A stretch of 64,000 nt of DNA from Streptomyces sp. NBRC 109706 (GTDB lineage: Bacteria > Actinomycetota > Actinomycetes > Streptomycetales > Streptomycetaceae). Positions 59,974 to 64,000 of this stretch are shown here, one piece after another (the stretch's first letter is position 1; every line of letters begins with the position of its first letter). Under the pieces are notes generated by a model. The model did not search any database, had not been told where the DNA came from, and saw nothing but the letters and a program-made list of their open reading frames with translations. The position numbers were made by a program, and so were the translations under genes. Location of the stretch: positions 124,001 to 188,000 of the forward strand of contig NZ_BBOM01000009.1 of assembly GCF_000974485.1 (NCBI RefSeq), read 5' to 3'.

Positions 59974-61059
59974 ATGAGAAGAAGAACCTGGATGCGCGGC
60001 CTGACCCTTGCCGCACTGGCGCCCGCCGGCGCCGGCCTGCTCGGCACCCGCCCGGCCCTCGCCCGGACGGCCCCGGCCCCGGCCGCCGATCTGCACGGCA
60101 TCGATGTCGCGACCACCCAGGCCGGCATCGACTTCGCGCTGGCCCGGGACCAGGGCCAACAGTTCGCTATTGTGAAGGCAGGCGGCTGCCAACTCGCCGA
60201 GGGCCCCTACACCAGCCCGTACTACACCGAGCAGGTCGCCGGCGCCCGCGCCGCCGGGCTGCGGGTCGGCCACTACTGGCTCTCCGGCGACTTCGCCACC
60301 CCGGCGACCGCCGCCGACTACTTCGTCGACCATCTGCACGACTACCGTCCCGGCGATGTACTGGCCCTGGACGTCGAGGTGTTGGACGATTCGACCCGGC
60401 TCTGGTCCGACGGCCAGGTGGCCGGCTGGTTCTGGCGGGTCAGGGAGCGGGTCGGGCCCTTTGTGCCCTGGTTCTACATCGGCGCAGCGGATCTGCGCGC
60501 CGGCAACTGGCCGCAGACCATCGCCGGCGGGGCGCACCTCTGGGTGGCCTCCTGGGGGCCCAACGACGGCAACCGGCACGGCGATCCGGAGCTGGGCGGC
60601 AAGTACCCCGACTGGGCGGCGCACCAGTACACCTCGGTCGGCTCGACCGGCGGCGCCCCCGCCGTGGATCTCAGCCTGGCCAGGGCCGGCGCCTTCGATG
60701 TGGTCGAGGACGGCGGCCCCCCGCCGGACGACCGACTGCCCAAGACCGCGACGGAGACCACCGGCGTGCCCGACCCCGACCTCTGGCGCCGCGCGCAGAA
60801 GTGGTTGTCGATCGAGGCGGGATACACCGGGCCGATCGACGGGGTGCCGGGGCCGAACACCTATGCGGCGTTGCAGCGGATCCTTCGGGACCGTTGGGGC
60901 TACTCGGGGCCGGTCGACGGGGTGCCGGGGCCGAACACCTGGGCCGCCGTGCAGCGGCTGGCCGCGGCGCACGGCTATACCGGTCCGGTCGACGGCGAGA
61001 TGGGCCCCAACTCCTGGCGCGGTTTCGCCCGTTTCCTCAACCAGGACGACTGGGACTGA
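59974..61059 (+). CDS. Secreted GH25-like lysozyme (muramidase) with the same C-terminal repeats
   Basis: 361 aa, ATG 59974 with GGGAGAG upstream. Tat-like signal (MRRRTWMRGLTLAALAP...ALARTA). GH25 landmarks: LHGIDVATTQAGIDFALARDQGQQFAIVKAGG, SPYYTEQVAGARAAGLRVGHYWLSGD, and LALDVEVLDD (D-x-E catalytic pair). A short linker (PPPDDRLPKTATE) leads to three repeats GYTGPIDGVPGPNTY, GYSGPVDGVPGPNTW, GYTGPVDGEMGPNSW. The repeat block is shared with the divergent M23-like protein, 105 bp away. Cleaves the glycan strand of peptidoglycan. Confidence 0.86.
   Translation: MRRRTWMRGLTLAALAPAGAGLLGTRPALARTAPAPAADLHGIDVATTQAGIDFALARDQGQQFAIVKAGGCQLAEGPYTSPYYTEQVAGARAAGLRVGHYWLSGDFATPATAADYFVDHLHDYRPGDVLALDVEVLDDSTRLWSDGQVAGWFWRVRERVGPFVPWFYIGAADLRAGNWPQTIAGGAHLWVASWGPNDGNRHGDPELGGKYPDWAAHQYTSVGSTGGAPAVDLSLARAGAFDVVEDGGPPPDDRLPKTATETTGVPDPDLWRRAQKWLSIEAGYTGPIDGVPGPNTYAALQRILRDRWGYSGPVDGVPGPNTWAAVQRLAAAHGYTGPVDGEMGPNSWRGFARFLNQDDWD
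60790..61056 (+). repeat. Arm 2 of the inverted gene-segment duplication
   Basis: Encodes the QKWLSIEAGYTG to FLNQDDWD block of the GH25 protein; partner of 59008-59275. Confidence 0.75.
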
Positions 61060-61107
61060 ACCCCCGCCCGGGGCACGTCGGCAGGCACCCGCCCGGGGCA
61101 CCGGGCC

Positions 61108-61148
61108 CGGCGCGCCCTCGCGGGTCCGGAGCCCGGGCGGGCGCGCCG
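61108..61148 (+). terminator. Hairpin after the GH25 gene
   Basis: CGGCGCGCCC (61108-61117) pairs perfectly with GGGCGCGCCG (61139-61148); an inner CGGG/CCCG adds stability. It ends 14 bp before the GTG of the ligase gene, so that gene needs a start site inside or just after it. Confidence 0.55.
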
Positions 61149-61162
61149 CGTGTACTGGGCGG

Positions 61163-62215
61163 GTGCGACAGGACCAGACGGGGAACAAGGGGAACAAGGG
61201 GAGCACGGAGGACACCGGGAACGACCGGGCCGGCCGGGTGCCCGACCCGGTGGCGCCGATGCTGGCCGTGGACGGGCGGCCGCCCACCGGGGCCTGGGCG
61301 TACGAGTGGAAATGGGACGGCTACCGCTGCTGTCTGCGCGTGGCCGCCGACGGCACCGTGCGGCTGACCAGCCGGAACGGTAACGACCTCACCCCGACCT
61401 ATCCGGAGGTCGGCCGGCTCGCGCCCGAACTGCTGGCCGGCCGTTCGGCGGTGCTGGACGGCGAGATCGTGGTGCTCGGCGCGGACGGCGGCCCCGACTT
61501 CGGCCGGTTGCAGCGGCGGCACCAGCGTCGGCGTCCGTCCGCCGCGCTGCTGGCGGAGATCCCGGTGACGTTCTTCGCCTTCGATCTGCTGCTGTTGGCC
61601 GGTGAGCGGTTGCTGGCCGAGCCCTACCGGCGGCGGCGGGACCTGCTGGCGGGGCTGCCGTCCGACCCGTCCGGGCGGGTGGCGGTCCCGCCGTACTACG
61701 CGGGCCCGGCGGCGGACCCGGTCGAGCTGCTGGGGATCGCCGAGCGGCACGGTCTGGAGGGGTTGGTGGCCAAGCGTCTGGACTCGCCCTACCAGCCGGG
61801 CCGGCGTTCCCGGCACTGGGTGAAGACGCCGCTGGTCAGGACGTTGGAGGTGGTGGTCGGCGGCTGGCAGCCCGGGGGTGGCCGGCGGTCGGGCACGGTG
61901 GGTTCGCTACTGGTGGGCGCGTATGACGAGGGGGATCGGCTGCGCTATATCGGCCATGTGGGGAGCGGGTTCAGCGAGGCGGTGCTGGCCGATCTGCGCA
62001 CCCGGCTGGCCGGGCTGGGCAGGGACCGGCCGCCGTTCGACGAGCCGGTGCCCGGGGAGCGGGCGCGGCTGGCGCACTGGGTGACGCCCACGCTGGTGGG
62101 CGAGGTGGCGTTCCGGGCCTGGACCAGGGAGGGGCGGCTGCGGCAGCCGTCCTGGCGGGGGTTGCGGCCGGACCGTTCGCCGGGCGAGGCCAGGCTGCCG
62201 CCGACGCGTGGCTGA
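61163..62215 (+). CDS. Stand-alone ATP-dependent DNA ligase (LigC/LigD-ligase-domain type)
   Basis: 350 aa from GTG 61163; GTG 61238, just before DPVAPMLAVDG, is an alternative. Nucleotidyl-transferase motifs: AYEWKWDGYRC (motif I, adenylated Lys), DGEIVVL (III), FFAFDLLLL (IIIa), GLEGLVAK (IV), and RHWVKTP (V). An OB-fold domain follows (GTVGSLLVGAYDEGDRLRYIGHVGSGF). There are no primase-polymerase or nuclease domains and no Ku gene nearby, so it is a LigC-like accessory ligase for repair rather than complete NHEJ LigD. A small G-rich repeat (GGGGAACAA twice) lies in the first codons. Confidence 0.87.
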   Translation: MRQDQTGNKGNKGSTEDTGNDRAGRVPDPVAPMLAVDGRPPTGAWAYEWKWDGYRCCLRVAADGTVRLTSRNGNDLTPTYPEVGRLAPELLAGRSAVLDGEIVVLGADGGPDFGRLQRRHQRRRPSAALLAEIPVTFFAFDLLLLAGERLLAEPYRRRRDLLAGLPSDPSGRVAVPPYYAGPAADPVELLGIAERHGLEGLVAKRLDSPYQPGRRSRHWVKTPLVRTLEVVVGGWQPGGGRRSGTVGSLLVGAYDEGDRLRYIGHVGSGFSEAVLADLRTRLAGLGRDRPPFDEPVPGERARLAHWVTPTLVGEVAFRAWTREGRLRQPSWRGLRPDRSPGEARLPPTRG

Positions 62216-62247
62216 CGGCGAACCGGCGTTAACTTACGCTGAGTGGT

Positions 62248-62886
62248 ATGGACTCCGTCTCGTTGGTCGACGACGCGAGGGCGCTGCTGCCCCCGGTCGG
62301 CCGTGCCGTGCTGGGCCTGGCCGGCCCGCCGGGCGCGGGGAAGTCCACGCTGGCCCGGTCGCTGGTGCGGGCGCTCGGCGGGGCCGCCGCCTATGTGCCG
62401 CTGGACGGTTTCCATCTCTCCAACGCCCAGCTCGACCGGTTGGGGCTGCGGTCGCGCAAGGGGTCGGAGCCCAGTTTCGATGCCTGGGGCTATGCCGCGT
62501 TGCTGGCCCGTCTGGTGGCGGCGGTGGGCCGGGAGGTGGTGTATGTGCCGGATTTCGACCGTGCGTTGGACGAGCCGGTGGCGGCGCGTCATGTGGTGTC
62601 GCCGACGGCCGGGCTGATCGTCACCGAGGGCAACTACCTGGGCCTGGACGCACCGGCGTGGCGGGCGGCGCGGGCCCGTATCGATCAGCTGTGGTACGTG
62701 GAAGCGCCGGAGGCGGTGTGCGATGTCCGGCTGGTCGCCCGGCACCGCCGGCATGGCCGGGACGCGGCGGCGGCCCGCGCCTGGGTGGCGGAGAACGACC
62801 GGCTCAACGCGGCGCTGGTGGCGACGTCCAGGGGCCGCTGCGACCGGGTGGTGTCCCCGGCGCCCGAGGGGTTGGCGCCGCCGTAG
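62248..62886 (+). CDS. Nucleoside/nucleotide kinase-family P-loop protein (uridine/pantothenate kinase-like)
   Basis: 212 aa. Walker A GLAGPPGAGKSTLARSLV, then YVPLDGFHLSNAQLDRLG and a KGSEPSFDAWGY segment as in uridine kinase/PanK relatives and YggC/FrcK-like proteins. VYVPDFDRALDEPV and LIVTEGNYLGLDAPAW are the following family strands. VARHRRHGRDAAAARAWV is the Arg-rich lid. Likely phosphorylates a small sugar-alcohol or nucleoside. It lies 32 bp after the ligase gene, possibly co-transcribed. Confidence 0.83.
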   Translation: MDSVSLVDDARALLPPVGRAVLGLAGPPGAGKSTLARSLVRALGGAAAYVPLDGFHLSNAQLDRLGLRSRKGSEPSFDAWGYAALLARLVAAVGREVVYVPDFDRALDEPVAARHVVSPTAGLIVTEGNYLGLDAPAWRAARARIDQLWYVEAPEAVCDVRLVARHRRHGRDAAAARAWVAENDRLNAALVATSRGRCDRVVSPAPEGLAPP

Positions 62887-63001
62887 GGGCGCCCGGAACG
62901 GTACCCCGGGGGGAGCGGCGTCACCCCCCTGGAATACCCCAGACTTTTGTCCGAAGGGCCGCTGTGGAGTTCCCTCCGGCGTTCTTCTGGACTTTCCTTG
63001 A

Positions 63002-63040
63002 GACGTTCCCCCTCGGACGTTCCCCCCGTGGACGATCCCC
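63002..63040 (+). repeat. Three short direct repeats just upstream of mutA
   Basis: GACGTTCCCCC at 63002, GACGTTCCCCCC at 63016 and GACGATCCCC at 63031, period 14-15 bp, ending 19 bp before the mutA ATG. Could be operator half-sites or mRNA structure elements; function unknown. Confidence 0.55.
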
Positions 63041-63058
63041 TAGCGGAAGCGCGTGGTC

Positions 63059-64000
63059 ATGGAGTTGACAGCCCAGCCCGACGACGGCCTATCCCTGGCC
63101 GGCGAGTTTCCCGTCGGCGACCGACAGCAGTGGCGGTCGTTGGCGGTCGGCGTGCTGAAGAAGTCGGGCGCCGGCGATCTCACCGGCGAGGAGGCCGAGC
63201 GGCGGTTGGCGACCAGGCTGGAGGACTCGCTGGTCGCACTGCCGCTCTACACGGCGGAGAACGATGCGGCACCGGCCGGTTTTCCGGGTTTCGCGCCGTT
63301 CGCGCGGGGCGCGCGGGCCGAGGGCAACGTGCTCTCCGGCTGGGATGTGCGCCAGTACCACGCCGATCCGCGTCCGGCGCGGCTGAACGAGGCGCTGCTG
63401 ACCGATCTGGAGCTGGGCGTCAGTTCGCTGTGGGTCGCGGTCGGCGAGGCCGGGGTGCCGATCGACGGGCTGCCGGCCGCGCTGGACGGGGTGCTGCTCG
63501 ATCTGGCCCCCGTGGTGTTGGACGCGGGCGCGGATTTCGCCGCCGCGGGCGAGGCGCTGTTGGCGCTGTTCGCGGAGCGCGGGGTGGCGCCGGAGAAGGC
63601 GCTGGGTCGGCTGGGTGCCGACCCGTTGGGCGTGCGGGCCGGCACCGGCCGGGCCGTGGAGCTGGCGCCGGCGGCCGCGCTCGCGGTGCGCGTGGCGCGG
63701 GAGTTCCCCGGGGTGCGGGCGCTGGTCGTCGACGGGCTGCCGTACCACGAGGCCGGCGGTTCGCCGGCGCAGGAGCTGGGCTGTGCGCTGGCCACCGGCG
63801 TCGCCTATCTGCGGGAGTTGACGGCGGCCGGGCTCTCGGTCGACGCGGCGTTGGGGCAGTTGGAGTTCCGGTTCGCCACCGATGCCGACCAGTTCCTCTC
63901 GATCGCGAAGTTCCGTGCCGCGCGGCGGCTCTGGGCGCGGGTGGCGCAGGCCAGCGGCGCCTCGCGGGAGGCGGGCGCGCAGGCGCAGCACGCGGTGACG
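63059..64000 (+). CDS. mutA: Methylmalonyl-CoA mutase small subunit, N-terminal part (runs off the window)
   Basis: 314 codons are visible and open to the right edge. ATG 63059 (or GTG 63053) follows CGGAAG. The sequence matches MutA small subunits: FPVGDRQQWRSLAVGVL, ATRLEDSLVALPLYTAEN, GFAPFARGARAEGNVLSGWDVRQYHADP, and later REFPGVRALVVDGLPYHEAGGSPAQELGCALATGVAYLREL. The small subunit supports the B12-binding large subunit MutB, expected next outside the window. Together they interconvert succinyl-CoA and methylmalonyl-CoA, a polyketide extender source. Confidence 0.9.
   Translation, partial: MELTAQPDDGLSLAGEFPVGDRQQWRSLAVGVLKKSGAGDLTGEEAERRLATRLEDSLVALPLYTAENDAAPAGFPGFAPFARGARAEGNVLSGWDVRQYHADPRPARLNEALLTDLELGVSSLWVAVGEAGVPIDGLPAALDGVLLDLAPVVLDAGADFAAAGEALLALFAERGVAPEKALGRLGADPLGVRAGTGRAVELAPAAALAVRVAREFPGVRALVVDGLPYHEAGGSPAQELGCALATGVAYLRELTAAGLSVDAALGQLEFRFATDADQFLSIAKFRAARRLWARVAQASGASREAGAQAQHAVT

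Overview
The window is about 72% GC by eye, with start codons often GTG or TTG and most neighbouring genes overlapping as ATGA or GTGA. Codon use, an AfsR/NB-ARC-type ATPase, a rifamycin-associated element before helR, an LAXTG sortase anchor and an OtrA-like ribosomal protection protein all point to a Streptomyces-type actinomycete. No tRNA, rRNA, CRISPR array or insertion sequence was seen.

Region by region. (1) 1-9.9 kb: the right end of a polycyclic tetramate macrolactam (PTM) cluster. It holds a PKS-NRPS cut at its 5' end (AT-DH-KR-ACP-C-A-PCP-TE, ornithine-like A code), one phytoene-desaturase-like FAD enzyme and one MDR reductase, the gene order of ikarugamycin-type clusters. A perfect 13-bp hairpin closes it. 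(2) 10-15.4 kb: a BtrH-like protein, a small membrane protein, a GT-B-like protein of unknown role and an NB-ARC/TPR ATPase. (3) 15.5-27 kb: ten tightly coupled genes behind a promoter whose -35/-10 spacer is filled by a Zur-box-like palindrome. They encode an ATP-grasp ligase, a DUF364-like protein, an SbnA/cysteine-synthase-like PLP enzyme, an enolase-superfamily epimerase, an MFS exporter, a methyltransferase and a complete Opp/Nik-type importer. This reads as a non-NRPS zinc metallophore locus. (4) 27-34.3 kb: a PLP enzyme with a YheO/DauR-like regulator, an OtrA-like GTPase, a DHA2 efflux pump and a GNAT. (5) 34.3-50.4 kb: an SDR-like gene with a palindromic operator, then a LacI-controlled locus with a sugar ABC importer, four tandem ADP-ribosylglycohydrolase paralogues, a ribokinase, a class III CoA-transferase, a CitE-like lyase, an APH-fold kinase and a hydrolase.

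(6) 50.4-51.7 kb: a 50-codon ORF whose four Asp residues all precede Gly, coupled by overlapping stop and start codons to a PIMT-like methyltransferase. This is the minimal architecture expected of an aspartimide (imiditide-like) RiPP. (7) 51.8-54.1 kb: a rifamycin-associated element and helR. (8) 54-59 kb: a GNAT, a secreted sugar dehydrogenase, then a cobalamin riboswitch with its own terminator controlling two exported proteins. These match the alpha (prenyltransferase-fold) and beta (DUF4430) halves of transcobalamin/intrinsic factor. (9) 59-62.9 kb: divergent M23 and GH25 cell-wall hydrolases sharing a duplicated C-terminal repeat block, a stand-alone ATP-dependent DNA ligase and a nucleoside-kinase-like protein. 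(10) 63.06 kb to the edge: the start of mutA, the small subunit of a B12-dependent mutase.

The themes are specialized metabolism, metal and cofactor scavenging under Zur and B12 control, and antibiotic defence. Function calls rest on motif reading without database searches; pathway products are inferred.
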